Source: Prionace glauca (taxonomy: Eukaryota > Chordata > Chondrichthyes > Carcharhiniformes > Carcharhinidae). From it: a DNA stretch of 64,000 bases. The position numbers were made by a program, and so were the translations under genes. The number at the start of each line of letters is the position of its first letter. Within the stretch, counting starts at the first letter, position 1. The notes below the pieces were generated by a model. The model searched no databases. It worked only from the letters and a program-made list of their open reading frames with translations, and was not told the origin of the DNA. The stretch lies in NCBI GenBank assembly GCA_037974335.1, contig CM075760.1, forward strand, positions 14,936,059 through 15,000,058, read 5' to 3'. Positions 31,911 through 42,850 of the stretch are shown here, piece by piece.

Positions 31911-32540
31911 GAAATTGGATTTTCGACACTCTGCACTTTCGGGAAAACGGGAGAAACGAGTAATCGAACCTCATCAGTTGTAGATTGACAGTTAATTAAG
32001 CCATATAAGTCAATTTTATATTTATGTACATTATATGTACTTTCATTATATGCAGTAAAATGTACTCTGTTAGTTATTTTGGAATGCTAGCTAACGAGGA
32101 AAAAGAATATCGGAATTAATATTAAGTAGTAAACGTGACAAAAACAAAATAACGAGAAAGATAAAAGTAGGAATAATAAAATCAAAGCATTAAGGTCCGT
32201 TATTAGCTGGCATGATAACATTTCAGTAACATCATGATGCAACATTCAAAAATAACTATATTTTCGAGAATATTCTACTAGGTGGCTTTCCAAGATATTA
32301 TGTATAAACACAACAGCATAAAACTACAGTTCACCACTTTCACAGGTGTCAGATGTAAATTACAGGAAATAATTTTGCGATGTGACCCTTCACTGTGAAC
32401 AACAGTACATATAGGACACGCACCTGCAGATAAATTTTAGCTTTCTCTATTTCTGTAACATTGTCTGCTTTGACGAAGAAATTAGGTATAGCTCTTGATG
32501 TTTAAAGGGATCTTGGGAGTTTGAGGATGGGGGTTCAGGA
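31911..32540. other. AT-rich anonymous sequence
   Basis: No gene or recognisable repeat seen. Confidence 0.4.
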
Positions 32541-32542
32541 TT

Positions 32543-32850
32543 TTGGGCGGCGTTGTGACACAGTGGTTAGCACTGCTGCCTCACAGCGCCAGGGACCCAG
32601 ATCCAATTCCCGGCTTGGGTCACACTATGCGTGTCTCCGTCCGTTTGCTCCGGGTGCTCTGGTTTCCTCCCTCAGTCCAAAGATGTGCTGGTTAGGTGGA
32701 TTGGCCAAGTTTAATTGCCCCATTAGTGTCAGGGGAACTAGTTAAGGTAAAATTTATGGGGTTATGGCAATAGAGTTTGGGTGGGATTGTGGTTGGTGCA
32801 GATTCGATGGGCCGAATAGCCCTCCTCTATACTGAAGGTTCTATGATCAG
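32543..32850 (+). mobile_element. tRNA-derived SINE
   Basis: Full-length or nearly so, from GGGCGGCGTTGTGACACAGTGG through TTCGATGGGCCGAATAG to CTGAAGGTTCTATGATC. Confidence 0.8.
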
Positions 32851-33051
32851 CCATGATCAAAACAAATAACGGAACAAGGTCGAAGGACAGATTGGCCGAC
32901 TCCTGCTTCCGGTTTCCGTGTTTTTAATTTGGCAATGTACAACACAGTTAGAAAGCGATTATTTAAACCGTTGCATTTCATGGTCCAACACCACAGTATG
33001 ACCGATGAAAATATTCACCCACTGTTTCTAATTAATAGCGTTGATCAGAAA

Positions 33052-33140
33052 AGTATGTGTGTTTGTCTATGTGTGTGTGTGTGTGAGGGAGAGGGAGAGA
33101 GAAAGACAGAGAGAGAGGGGGGGGGTGAGGGGTGGGGAGG
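33052..33140 (+). repeat. Microsatellite (TG)n then (GA)n
   Basis: GTGTGT tract followed by GAGAGAGA/GGGGG purine tract. A SINE 3' scrap lies just after at 33296-33340 (minus). Confidence 0.8.
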
Positions 33141-33479
33141 GCGATTATATCTTTTCATGTCGAAAGATTTTGGTTACTATTGGTCACAAGTATCCAGAAA
33201 ATAATGGGACTCGCAAATCTCTTCACTCCACGATGAGGGTCAGCGTTAAAACTCCTTCTGGCAGAGATCCACAACACCTGCAGAATAAATTAATCATATA
33301 ATCCCTACAGTGCAGAAGGAGACCATTCGGCCATATCCTCTGTGTAAAAATGTTTCAAACAACAAAACAGAGGCTGCCCTAGAGATCCACTCCCATAGGT
33401 TATAAACTTCTTTCAGGTATCCAGAGTCCATTAAGGGCATTAAATCAGTTAAAACGTTTCTTTTTCTCTCGGAACAATA

Positions 33480-33905
33480 TTTGATTTGATTTGATTTATT
33501 ATTGTCACAAGTATTAATATTCAGTGAAAAATATCGTTTCTTGCGCGCTATAGAGACAAAACGTACCGTTCATAGAGAAGGGAACGAGAGAGTGCAGAAT
33601 ATAATTTTACAGTCACAGCTGGAGTGTAGAGAAACATACACTTCATGGAAGGTAGATTAATTCAAAAGTCTGATGGTAGCAGGGAAAAAGTTATTCATGA
33701 GTCTATTGGTACGTGACCTCAGACTTTTGTATTTTTTCCCGACGGGAAGAAGATGGAAGAAAGAATGTTCTGGGTTCCTTTATTATGCTGGCTGCTTTGC
33801 CGAGGCAGCGGGAAGTGTAGGCAGAGTCAGTGGAATGGAGGCTGGTTTGCCTGATGGTTTGGGTTACATTCACAATCTTTTGTAGTTCCTTACGTAACAG
33901 TTGAT
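33480..33905 (+). mobile_element. Unclassified interspersed repeat
   Basis: Starts with repeated TTTGATTTGAT and TTTATTATTGTCACAAG and contains 'cagtgaaaaatatcgtttct' and 'aagtctgatggtagcaggga'. I recall similar sequence as a dispersed repeat in shark DNA but cannot place it in a class. No coding capacity. Confidence 0.5.
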
Positions 33906-34570
33906 TCAAGGGTCCAGCTGTTTCCATCGGGATGAGCATTGATTTCCATGATTCCAGGTTAATATGAGTATTGTTTCACTCCACAGGACAATTGGATTAT
34001 TTCTCTCATAAAAACAATCTGGGCAGCTATTGTGTGAACCTGATGGAAACTGACCGCCTGTTCAAGGAGAGCGGGTTATTGAGGTACCAAGAGGCTGCTT
34101 CCGATCTAAGCCTCAGTTATTAACCTAATCACCGCCACAAAGCTTTACACTAATCTACTCGCATTTAAATAATTTAATATAAGTTAAATATTCATTGTCA
34201 AAATGGTGCAAATATCTCAAAATTAACAGTACAAGTATTATTCTACAAACACCATTTGCCAGGGGAGGTTCAGTTCTTCGCTCTATCGCCTGTGAAGCAG
34301 ATATTTTCACAATCCCAGTCTCACGATGCATTCAGATGCGCCAGTGCAACCGAGGGGAATGATGAAATGTGAGACATGCCGGATTTCGGATGAGATGTTT
34401 AATTAGGGGCATCGACTACCCTCTCAGATCGGAGTTGCAGATCATAAGGACGCTATTTCGAAGACGAGCTGTGGAATCTCTCTTGCATCTAAACACACTG
34501 TGGGGCATCAAGAAAGGTCAGATAAGTACACTATCATTCACTCAATTGCCCAAATTACTGAGTGACGCTG
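33906..34570. other. Anonymous sequence
   Basis: No feature supported beyond the 3' flank of the following V segment. Confidence 0.4.
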
Positions 34571-34574
34571 TGAG

Positions 34575-34613
34575 AGTTTTTGTACAGGTTCAGCACAGCT
34601 CTGTGTCTCTGTG
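34575..34613 (-). other. V recombination signal, 23-bp spacer
   Basis: Heptamer CACAGAG (34607-34613), 23-bp spacer and nonamer ACAAAAACT (34575-34583), minus strand. The heptamer departs from CACAGTG at position 6. The same CACAGAG occurs in the related relic at 60429-60435. Confidence 0.85.
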
Positions 34614-35387
34614 GGTCTCAGTGCGCAGAAATACACCCCGGAGTCTCTCAGCTCTGTTTTAGACACTTTCAACGGGACGGTACTCTTCACAAAATCAAAC
34701 TCCGCAGAGAATCGGTCCCCAGGGAATCTCTCTGTGTTCCCGTTGTATCTATCTCTCCGAAACAGAAACTCCATGGACCCGCTGGGATACTGATAATACC
34801 AGAATATATTCGGGTTGTTGTCTGTAGTTGTAAAGTTACAGAACAACTGAATATCATCTCTTTCACTCACTGTGACTGCAGACGGTGTCTGTGTTACAGA
34901 GTCTCCTCCACAATGTCCTGTAAGAATTAAGAACAACATGAAATCAGACAATGTCAGTAAAATACGTTTATCCGACAGAATTGTCTTCTTGCCCTGAATT
35001 ACAGCCCGATAAACAAATCGGCGTCACTAAAGTTAAACATAGTTCCCACAGCTCAGGAACTGGAACTGGGAAGTGTTTGGATTGAATACTAATCTTTACA
35101 TGAACGTACATTGACACTGTCTATCGGGATCAGTCCCCGCCTCCGTTTCATGTAACTTGAAAGAGAAACCAAATACTGTCCATAGGTTTTAAACTCCAGT
35201 GTTTGCCACAGGCCGTGTGGAGACAAAGCGGATCTGGTTAATTTACCAATCTTTGATCAATCTATTGTTACCTATGAGCTAATTTAATGAGTAACAAAGA
35301 TGTGAAACACGGGTTTGTGCAACTTGTGAATTTACCGATTAACAGAGCAGCCGCTGTGAGGAATAAACACGAAGTAATGGGTGGCAT
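34614..35387 (-). CDS. TCR V segment, apparently functional, long leader intron
   Basis: V exon 34614-34917 after a TTCTTACAG acceptor reads HCGGDSVTQTPSAVTVSE, Cys23 in IQLFCNFTT, Trp41 in IFWYYQYPSGSMEFLF, and Cys104 in LRDSGVYFCALRP. I place the leader exon at 35336-35387 (MPPITSCLFLTAAALLI, donor GTAAAT), 52 nt and phase 1, which joins in frame as GHCGG. The intron of about 418 bp is longer than in the other V segments (about 80-120 bp for most, 660 bp for the 46.3-kb V). An ATG at 34951 (MSDFMLFLILTG) is open into the V exon but would require reading through the acceptor. I regard it as intron. The family relic is at 60436-60655. Confidence 0.85.
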
Positions 35388-36239
35388 GTTTGCAGAGAGC
35401 TCCTGGCACAGCTAACAGCAATGGGCTGAAGCTCAAATTGATTCACTCAAGGGTTGAGCAGAGGGTGAGTAACGCCCACCGCTTCGCTGATTGGTTCATT
35501 GCCGACAGCGTCATTAGTTGGCATTCAATCATCTTCCAACTTATTCAACCAATGGCTTCAATCTCTTTGGATCTTCAATGTCTATACTGGGCGCGAGTTG
35601 AAAGGAGCAAAATGTAAACTTGGTACTTTACAAGGAATAAACTAAAAAATAATCCTTTCACAAGTTCAATTTCATTGCAGTGTTAATGCAATCCTTTTGT
35701 AACACCGACAAATAAACATTAAAACAAAAAAAAAGTGAGAACAAGCTGCGGATGGCATTAAACTGAAACAGAATCCGAGGTTTCTGAACAAGGAAAGAGA
35801 TTTCAGAACACAAGGGGGCACATGTAAACCCACACACAGAATTGTTGAGAACATAGTTCAAACACGTGGGTCCGTTCAGTGACTCTTCAAACCTTAGCTT
35901 TAACCTCAAGGACAGTGTTTAAGAGAGAGACTGGGAAAGATGGTGAGGGAATGAGAGAGCACGATACTCGCCGGAGAACTGAGCAAATCGGGGTATTTTC
36001 TGTGGAGCAGCAATTCTGTTCAGAAGTGATTTTCAGACTTGTATCCAATCAAGGCAGGTTTGGAAAAGGTTGAAAAGGAGCAGAGACAATCGGCTCGCCC
36101 CTCAATGCGTGACTGGATGGCGGCATTTCCCCTGATCTTTATGCAGTGGAGGGAGCGATTAGCAGACTGCGGTTTGAGCAGTCGACTGTTAGAGGATGCG
36201 ATGGTTCATGCCAGACAGTAATGTGGATAATGTATAACT
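35388..36239. other. V upstream region and anonymous sequence
   Basis: Probably contains the promoter of the V at 35387. A SINE 3' tail scrap ('ttcattgcagtgttaatgca') lies near 35670 and no gene was seen. Confidence 0.4.
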
Positions 36240-36400
36240 AATTTTCAGAGACAAGTGGATAAATATTTGACCAGCAAGTGAAATTATTAAGAATATAAGA
36301 TATATTGAATGCAAGTGCCGAGAAAGAATAAGTGGATAACCCATCAACTGAGACAGTACAATGGGCCGAATGGTCTCTGTTAGTGCTACAACAATTTACA
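36240..36400 (+). mobile_element. LINE 3' end scrap
   Basis: Sequence like a CR1-type 3' end with 'tacaatgggccgaatggtct' near 36357. Short and decayed. Confidence 0.35.
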
Positions 36401-36690
36401 AACAAAAACAAAGCTTGAATGCCAGAAATTTACATGGATACACAGAATGGGAGATTAAAACTTAAAGAAACTCAAGGTTACACACACACAAACTGAGAAC
36501 TGCTCACTGTTCGCAAGGATATATAGGGAATCTGGGGATTCTGAAGAGAATGAAGTGAAAAAACTAGGAAATAACATCAAATAAAGAAGTAACAATGAAC
36601 AGAGAAGGCAACAGGGGAAAAAGAAAGCAGTTAATGGCAAAACAAGTAAAGTTATGAAATAGTAAAATTTAGATAGCTGAATGGCAAAAA
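36400..36690 (-). repeat. Unknown block, inverted copy of 19.21-19.52 kb
   Basis: Reverse-complement match to 19210-19520 as described there. It ends a few bases before the CpG-rich duplicated block begins. Confidence 0.7.
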
Positions 36691-36709
36691 ATGATGATCA
36701 CCCATTGAA

Positions 36710-37870
36710 ATTAAAGGGCAAGCAGAGCTTTTTGAGCAGAATGGTTCAGATTCCCATCCCCTTTGATGTGAACAAGTTGTTTCTGATTTCACTACACAGC
36801 TTGTCTGTTAAACATTGACTGAACACGAGGTGACTGTGAGAAGCTGAAGTTTCCAGTTGAAGAAGTTCCCAGTGTCTCTGAGCAGCTGAACTGGGGAAGC
36901 CGTTGGGCAGAGACTGTCCTGCTGCTATTTCCCTTCCTGGCCACCAGGGGTCGCTGTAACACTCCCAGGCACTACACCACCCAGTGTCACCTCTTGCCCA
37001 CTCCGGCCCGGCCGCTGCTCATTGGCGGAACATCCGGGACCTGAAGAGAGGCGGGGCCAGCCGCCATATTGCCGTGATGTCACCATCAGCCACTCCCCCA
37101 GCCGAGGAAAAAGCGACGGTTCAGAAATGTAGAAAGTGAGAGAAATTCCCTCCCGGAAATCCCGCCAGGAGCGGAATTAAAATTAAATAAAATACATATT
37201 TTTATAAGAAACAGGTGGCGGAACCGCGCATGTGCTGTAGTATTTTCCCAGAGCGCACCGCGCGGTGGTAATTGAAAAACAGACGCAATAAAAACAGAAA
37301 CGATTTTCCCGAATGGAGAAGGAACCGAAAGTCTGACGGGTGAGACTGTGAATAATAATTATCAGAATTCAAAATATTAAAAGATTAACATGGAACTGCC
37401 TGGGCGCATGTGCGGGAGGGGATGTCAACCAGAGAGCAGCGCGCAGGACGCCGTCTCCCTTCGCAACGCAAGATGGCGACTGGCCGTCTCCCCTAGCAAC
37501 GCAAGATGGCGGCTGGCCGTCTCCCCTCGCAACGCAAGATGGCCGCTGGTGGTCTCCTCTGGCAACGCAAGATGGCCGTTCTCCCATGGCAACGCAAGAT
37601 GGCGGCTGGCCATCTCCCCTGGCAACGCAAGATGGCCGCTGGCCGTCTCCCCTGGCAACGCAAGATGGCCGCGGGCGATGGGTGTGATTGTGGCGCAGGC
37701 GCAGTGAGGTCTGCCTGCAGCCCATTGTCCAGGTTGCCCCCAGTGGATGTGGTGGGGATGGTGCAGCAGATGGAGCAACAATCCCAGTTTCAATGGGGGG
37801 AGAGAAGCTGCAATGCTGCTCCCTGTTGTTCACTCCTCTCCCCAGTCTCAGCATTGCAGAGTCTTGAAAC
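36710..37870 (+). repeat. CpG-rich duplicated block, left copy
   Basis: Directly repeated at 58215-59255. Promoter-type motifs are dense: CCGCCATATTG (YY1-like, 37061), GAGGCGGGGCC (Sp1-like), TGATGTCA (37075-37082; the right copy has the full CRE TGACGTCA), GCGCATGTGCG (NRF1-like, 37404-37414) and GCGCAGGCGCAG (about 37694). It also holds the YY1-like tandem array. I see no open frame with family features, so I cannot say which transcript, if any, starts here. Confidence 0.7.
37451..37675 (+). repeat. Tandem 33-bp array with YY1-like core, seven units
   Basis: AAGATGGC begins at 37470, 37503, 37536, 37569, 37596, 37629 and 37662, a 33-bp period with one 27-bp step. Units read GGCAACGCAAGATGGCGGC with C/G variation. 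AANATGGCGGC is the YY1 consensus, and GGCAACGC resembles an RFX half site. The copy near 58981-59060 has only two full units and one truncated. Confidence 0.85.
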
Positions 37871-37909
37871 AAGAGGGTGCAATGTCACAGCGGCAGATAG
37901 ACCTTCAGT

Positions 37910-38168
37910 TTAAATTTATTTATTAGTGTCACTAATAAGTCAGCTTACATTAACACTGCAGTGAAGTTACTGTGAGAATTGCCCTAGTCTCTACATTCCT
38001 GTTGGGGTAACACTGAGGGAGAATTGAAGCCCGGCCCAATGCCCCCTAACCCAGCACGTCTTTCAGACTGGAGGAGAAAACCCACACAGAAACGGGGAAA
38101 AGGTGCAAATGACCCACAGGTCCCTGGCACAGTGAGGCTGCGGTGTTACCCACTGTCCCACCATGCTG
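37910..38168 (-). mobile_element. SINE, second subfamily
   Basis: Minus-strand SINE with the 3' end 'ttaacactgcagtgaagttactg' on the plus strand and head near 'gttacccactgtcccacc'. It directly abuts the end of the CpG-rich block and is absent after the right copy. Confidence 0.7.
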
Positions 38169-38349
38169 ACACTGGGGATAATGTATTTGGGGGGAACACG
38201 GGGCAGGTGGGGGTATCACCAACTCAATTTGATGGGGGGGGAGGGGGTGGAAACATCAGGAAAAATCATCTTTGTCTCAAAACATTCTTCCATTTTTCCT
38301 CTTGTTTCTTATTGAAAACCAGCTCACTCCTCCATCCCTCCCATCAATA

Positions 38350-38890
38350 GGGCTAACAGAACGCAGAGAAAAGGTTACAGCGCAGGAGAGGCCATTCAGC
38401 CCATCACATCTGCACCAGCTCGGGAAATAAAGACTAGCTGTCCATTCGAATCCCACCTTCCAGCAACCCAGCCCCTGAGCCTCCTTTTTACAGGGCACAG
38501 ACTTTTAGCGACAGATCCGAGTGCCGAGGGGTTTCTATCTGAACCATCAGTTTAGGCAGCGCTTTGCAGGCATCCTCCACCCTCTGAGTGAGAAGCATCT
38601 TCCTTATGGCCCTTGTAATCCTCCTACCGATTATCTTCAATCTGTGTGAACCCCACAGATTGAAGGTGATCAAAGGCCTGTTTCCCCCAAACAGTCTCTG
38701 TTTGGGGGAAACAGGCCTTTCCTGTCCATTCTGTCTTGCCCCCCTCAGAATGTCAGACACCTCAGTTCGGTCACCTCTCAGGAAAACAACCCTCGCCAAT
38801 CCAATCCTTTCCTCACCGCTGCAATTTCCCCAGTCCTGGCAAAACATTTGTAAATCCAAATGGTCATCGAATCTGAGTAATCTTTAACAT
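38350..38890 (-). mobile_element. CR1-like LINE 3' fragment containing a perfect hairpin
   Basis: Minus-strand ORF2 C-terminal remnant. A perfect inverted repeat lies within it: arms 38672-38694 and 38698-38720 (23 bp each, starting AAAGGCCTGTTTCCCCC) around a TCT loop. Confidence 0.65.
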
Positions 38891-39213
38891 TGCCCCTTCG
38901 CCAACAGGGAACAATCAACAGATGCACAAACAAGAGGCAGAGACTGAGCAAATATTTATTGGGATATTTATTCAGAAAACAATGAAATATTTATTGACAT
39001 GTTCAGACAAATCTCAATGATGGCCGTTGACCAGGTCTACATTAAACAATGGTTCAGTCCGAGGTTAAAAATCATTGTAACAAAGTAGAAGTTTATCATG
39101 AAATTGGACATTGCCGGTGACTCCCCATATAACGGAGAGATCCAAACTCATACCACACCCTGATGTGGTAAAGGGGACACCAAGCTGAGCACCAGACTGG
39201 GGATTAAAGAACA
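38891..39213. other. Anonymous sequence
   Basis: Contains short repeated AAATATTTATTG motifs (38950-39000). No gene. Confidence 0.4.
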
Positions 39214-39869
39214 CCAGCATTTCCTGTTTTTATTTCAGATTTCCAATATCACACTGTTATTCTTTTATTATCTGATGAATAAATAACAACATTTGTTCAT
39301 CTGGGACTATGGTGACTTTATTTGTCCTGATCTTATTAAATCGTGGAGCAGGCTGAATGGGATTTATGACTTTGTCTGATTCCATTTATTCTGTTTCCTG
39401 GCAACACCAGATATGACGTCAATTGCTTCCTCTGGCAGCGCTGATGACACGTTTATGTCACTAAATTCAGCATGGCAAATAACTGTGGAAGAGTGTGTTC
39501 GAATCACACCACTGCCAAATGTTAATTTGTTTTAAAGGTCATGGAATACATTTTGTTGTTCAAATAAACAAAAGAAAAATGCAATTGAATGTATCATTGC
39601 TCATTTTAACAGGAAGAAGCAGCAGAGACAATGTGGACAAGAGACAGGTTTGTGGAACTAGTTTAATTTCTCCTCCAGGAGGCCGAATTTGTTTCGAGTC
39701 GTGCTATCACCGTGTGTCCATAATGTACTGATTATCATGCCCATCTCCAAATACTTTGAATTTCTAAGCCATTCGGATTTCAGGATTTGCCACCAACATT
39801 AACTGACCTTTGGAGAATTTTCTGCATCATCTGATTCTAAACTTAGGAATCACTCGGCAAAAATTTCCA

Positions 39870-40104
39870 GAAGGAAGAGCGACATTTAGTTTCTTCTTGA
39901 AAACACACAACGTTTTGGCCTCAACTACTTTCCTGTGGTAGTGAATTCCATGACTTCGCTACTCTCTGGGTGAAGAAATCTCTGCTCACCTCAGTCCCAA
40001 AAGGTTTAAACCTAACCTTCAAACTGCCACTCTTAGTTCTGGACTCCCCCATTATCGGGAAAATTCTTTCTGGATCTATTCTGTCTAATCCTCGAGAGGG
40101 AGCA
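39870..40104 (-). mobile_element. LINE 3' fragment shared by both arms
   Basis: Minus-strand CR1-like C-terminus (RIDPERIFPI, FGTEVSRDFFTQRVAKSWNS). The counterpart is at about 54950-55180 in the right arm. Confidence 0.7.
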
Positions 40105-40790
40105 TAAGAACATAAGAACATAAGAACATAAGAAATAGGAGCAGGAGTAGGCCATCTGGCCCTTCGAGCCTGCCCCGCCATTCAATAAGATCATGGCTGA
40201 TCTGTCGTGACTCAGCTCCACCTTCCCGCCCTCTCCCCATAACCCTTAATCCCTTCTCTTATCAAAAACCCATCAACCCGTTTCTTAAAAATATTTAGCG
40301 AGGCAGCCTCCACCACTTCAACGGGCAGAGAATTCCAGAGATTCACCACCCTTTGAGTGAAGAAGTTCCTCTTCAACTCTGTTCTAAACCGCCCCCCCCC
40401 CCCCTTTATCTTGAGGCTGTGCCCCCTAGTCCTACTGTATTTTTTGAGCGGGAACAGTCTCTCCACCTCTATCCTATCCATCCCATTCATCATCTTATAC
40501 GTCTCAATGAGATCTCCCCTCATTCTTCTAAACTCTAACGAGTACAAGCCTAGTTTATTCAGCCTCTCCTCATAGCTCAATCCCCTCAACTCCGGTATCA
40601 GCCGAGTAAACCTCCTCTGCACTCCCTCCAGGGCCAAAACATCCTTGCGCAGGTGCGGCGCCCAAAACTGCACACAGTACTCCAGCTGCGGCCTCACCAA
40701 TGCCCTATACAGCTGCAGCAAGACCTCCCTACTTTTATATTCAATCCCCTTCGCTATGAAGGCCAGCATCCCATTCGCCTGATTTAACAG
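40105..40790 (-). mobile_element. LINE insertion private to the left arm
   Basis: 5'-truncated copy of the ATAAGAACAT-tailed family: NGMLAFIAKGIEYKSREVLL to GYGERAGRWS, broken once at a C homopolymer near 40390. The right arm lacks it: its sequence crosses the site between 'cctcgagagggagca' and 'gatttaacag' equivalents. It therefore inserted after the arms were duplicated. Confidence 0.85.
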
Positions 40791-41560
40791 GCTGATGTCT
40801 GGGATGGTAGATTTGTCATATGAAGAGTGACTAAATCGGTTAGGATTGTATTCACCGGAGTTTCCAAGGCTGAGAGGGGATATGATAAAGTCTTTTAAAA
40901 TCCTAACAGAGTTAAGCAGTGAAGATTCAGAAAGAATGTTCCGAGTGATGGAGGAGTCCAGAACTTGGCATGGTAGCAAAGTAGCTAGCACTGTCTGTGT
41001 GGAGTTAGCACATTCTCCTCGTGTCTGCGTGGGTTTCCTGCGGGTGCTCCGGTTTTCTCCCACAGTCCAAAGATGTGTGGGTTAGGTTGATTGGCCATGC
41101 TAAAAAATTGCCCTTAGCGTCCTGAGATGCGTAGTTAAAGGGATTAGTGGTTAAATATTGGGGATATGGGGGCAGGGCCTGGGTGGGATTGTCGTCGGTG
41201 CAGACTCGATGGGCCGAATGGCCTTTTTTAGAACTGTAGGGTTTTTATAATTCTAACTCGGGGTCATAGTTTGAAGAAAGAGGGGTTAGCCTATTAGAAC
41301 TGAAATGGGAAGAAATTTCTTCAGCCGAAGGGTGGTAAATGTATAGAATTCACTACCACTATTTGAGACTAAAACGTTTTCCGATTTCAAGAAGAAAATA
41401 GATCTAGCTCTTGGGACTGAAGGGATCAAAGCATATGAGAGGAAAGAGGAATCAGGATATTAAATTTGATGATCAACCATGTTCAAATGAATGGCGGAGC
41501 AGGCTCGATGGGCTGAATGGCGTATTCCTGCTTCTATGTGTCTATGTAATCCTCCTGGAA
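40791..41560 (+). mobile_element. LINE 3' fragment with nested SINE
   Basis: Plus-strand CR1-like C-terminus (YSPEFPRLRGDMIKSFKI..) interrupted by a plus-strand SINE (40968-41256), then the LINE continues to its 3' end near 41555. The mirror copy at 54170-54940 has the same nest, so it predates the inverted duplication. Confidence 0.7.
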
Positions 41561-41950
41561 TTTTATTAGTTTCTGTGAGATCTCGTCTCACTGTTTTGAA
41601 CTCTTTAAATAGAATTCTAACTCATTCATTCTCTACTGAAATGACAAAACTAACATCCCAAGAAACAGCCTGGTAAACCTTCTCTGCAATCCCTCTGAAG
41701 CGAGGACATCCTTTCTCGGATGAGGACGTCAAAGCTACACACAATACTCCAGGTGTGGCCCCAACAATGCCCGATAGAATTGCAGCAAAACATCCCTATT
41801 CCTGTACTCAAACCCTCTTGCTATGAAGGTTAGCAAATCATTTTTCTTCTTTACTGCCTGCTGTAACTGCACATTTACTTTCAGCGACTCACGTACGAGG
41901 ACATCAGGTTCTGGCTGAGCATCCATCTCTCACATGCTCTGTCACTTTGG
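41561..41950 (-). mobile_element. LINE ORF2 C-terminal fragment
   Basis: Minus-strand LVRESLKVNVQLQQAVKKKN and FEYRNRDVLLQFYRALLGPH. The mirror is at about 53790-54170. Its 5' end runs into the V relic. Confidence 0.7.
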
Positions 41951-42076
41951 GGGGATAAGAAACTTCAAGCCCAAATTTTGAAATCAAAGTTTAGTAAAAC
42001 TACCAAGATCACTGAAGTGATGATTAATAAAGTCCTGATCTCCGACACCGCTGTGTATTTCAGTGTCATGAGTCCC
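41951..42076 (+). pseudogene. V segment relic, left arm
   Basis: Reads KSKFSKTTKITEVMINKVLI then SDTAVYFSVMSP, an FR3 end in which Cys104 is Ser. A CACACTG heptamer follows at 42077-42083, but the nonamer (42107-42115, GTCAAAATT) is decayed. FR1 to FR2 and leader are absent. The right-arm copy has the same Cys-to-Ser change, so it was already dead at duplication. Confidence 0.75.
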
Positions 42077-42624
42077 CACACTGCTGCAGAGATGTCGCGG
42101 ATCCCAGTCAAAATTCCACAGCGACAACTCCAGAGACTAAGCAGCAGAGGGCGCTCTCATACCGGTGAAGAGCAGCAATAATTCACTGAGCGGTGCGAGA
42201 GCCAGAGGGATCTTTCTCAACCTGCAAATAATACAAAACACAACAATAGATTGTGAGGTTCACTCATAGAACTATATTACTTTATGATTTCAATTTGCAA
42301 CACATTAAAAATAGACTCCACAAGTACATCTGTAGAACCTTAATTGTTAACATGTTAATTGTCCTTGTTCCTTTCAATTTATTTTTCCACTCAGTCCCTT
42401 CCTGCCTCCAGTTTCCAGTTTTCACCTGTAATTGCTTTACCTTTTTTCCAATATTTCGTTCAACGATTCAGAACCTAATTTTCTGCTCGACATCTTAAAT
42501 AAGTCCGGCAAAATTCCACTGAGCCACAAAAGGAAACTCTCAGGCGAGGCCAATGAATAACAAAGATTCTCTCCCTTTCTGTCCGCTGCCATTGGAACAT
42601 TTCTTCGAATAGGCACCATTGGGT

Positions 42625-42850
42625 GGCACTTTGCCTCACAGCGCCGGGGCCTCTGGTCACTGCCTATGTGGAGTTTGCACTTTCTCGTCTGGGTTCTCCT
42701 GTTTCCCCTCACAGTCCAAAGTTAGGTTGATTGGCCATATTAAATTGCCCTTTAGTGTTAGGGAAACTAGTAGGGACTACGGGGACTGGGCCTCGGTGTG
42801 ATTGCGAAGGATGCAGACTTAATGGGCCCAAAAGCCTCCTTCTGCACTGT
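42625..42850 (+). mobile_element. SINE, 5'-shortened, left arm
   Basis: Plus-strand SINE from GGGTGGCACTTTGCCTCACAG to CCTTCTGCACTG. The mirror is at 52880-53125. Confidence 0.7.

Noticed and set aside
33041-33204. Cys/Val- and Glu/Arg-rich frames
   Set aside because: Translation of a (TG)n(GA)n microsatellite.
34918-34951. MSDFMLFLILTG as the leader of the 34.6-kb V
   Set aside because: It requires retaining the intron across a good TTCTTACAG acceptor. A proper phase-1 leader exon exists at 35336-35387.
19292-36640. A 61-residue frame conserved between 19.3 and 36.5 kb as a small protein
   Set aside because: The similarity covers non-coding flanks equally and the C-terminus is a dinucleotide repeat. 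I kept it as a DNA-level repeat only.
37451-37675. CRISPR-like array
   Set aside because: The units are contiguous with no unique spacers, in a vertebrate genome.
37390-37913. Open frames on both strands of the CpG-rich block as proteins
   Set aside because: The 33-bp period keeps all frames open. The frames differ between the two copies and show no family features.
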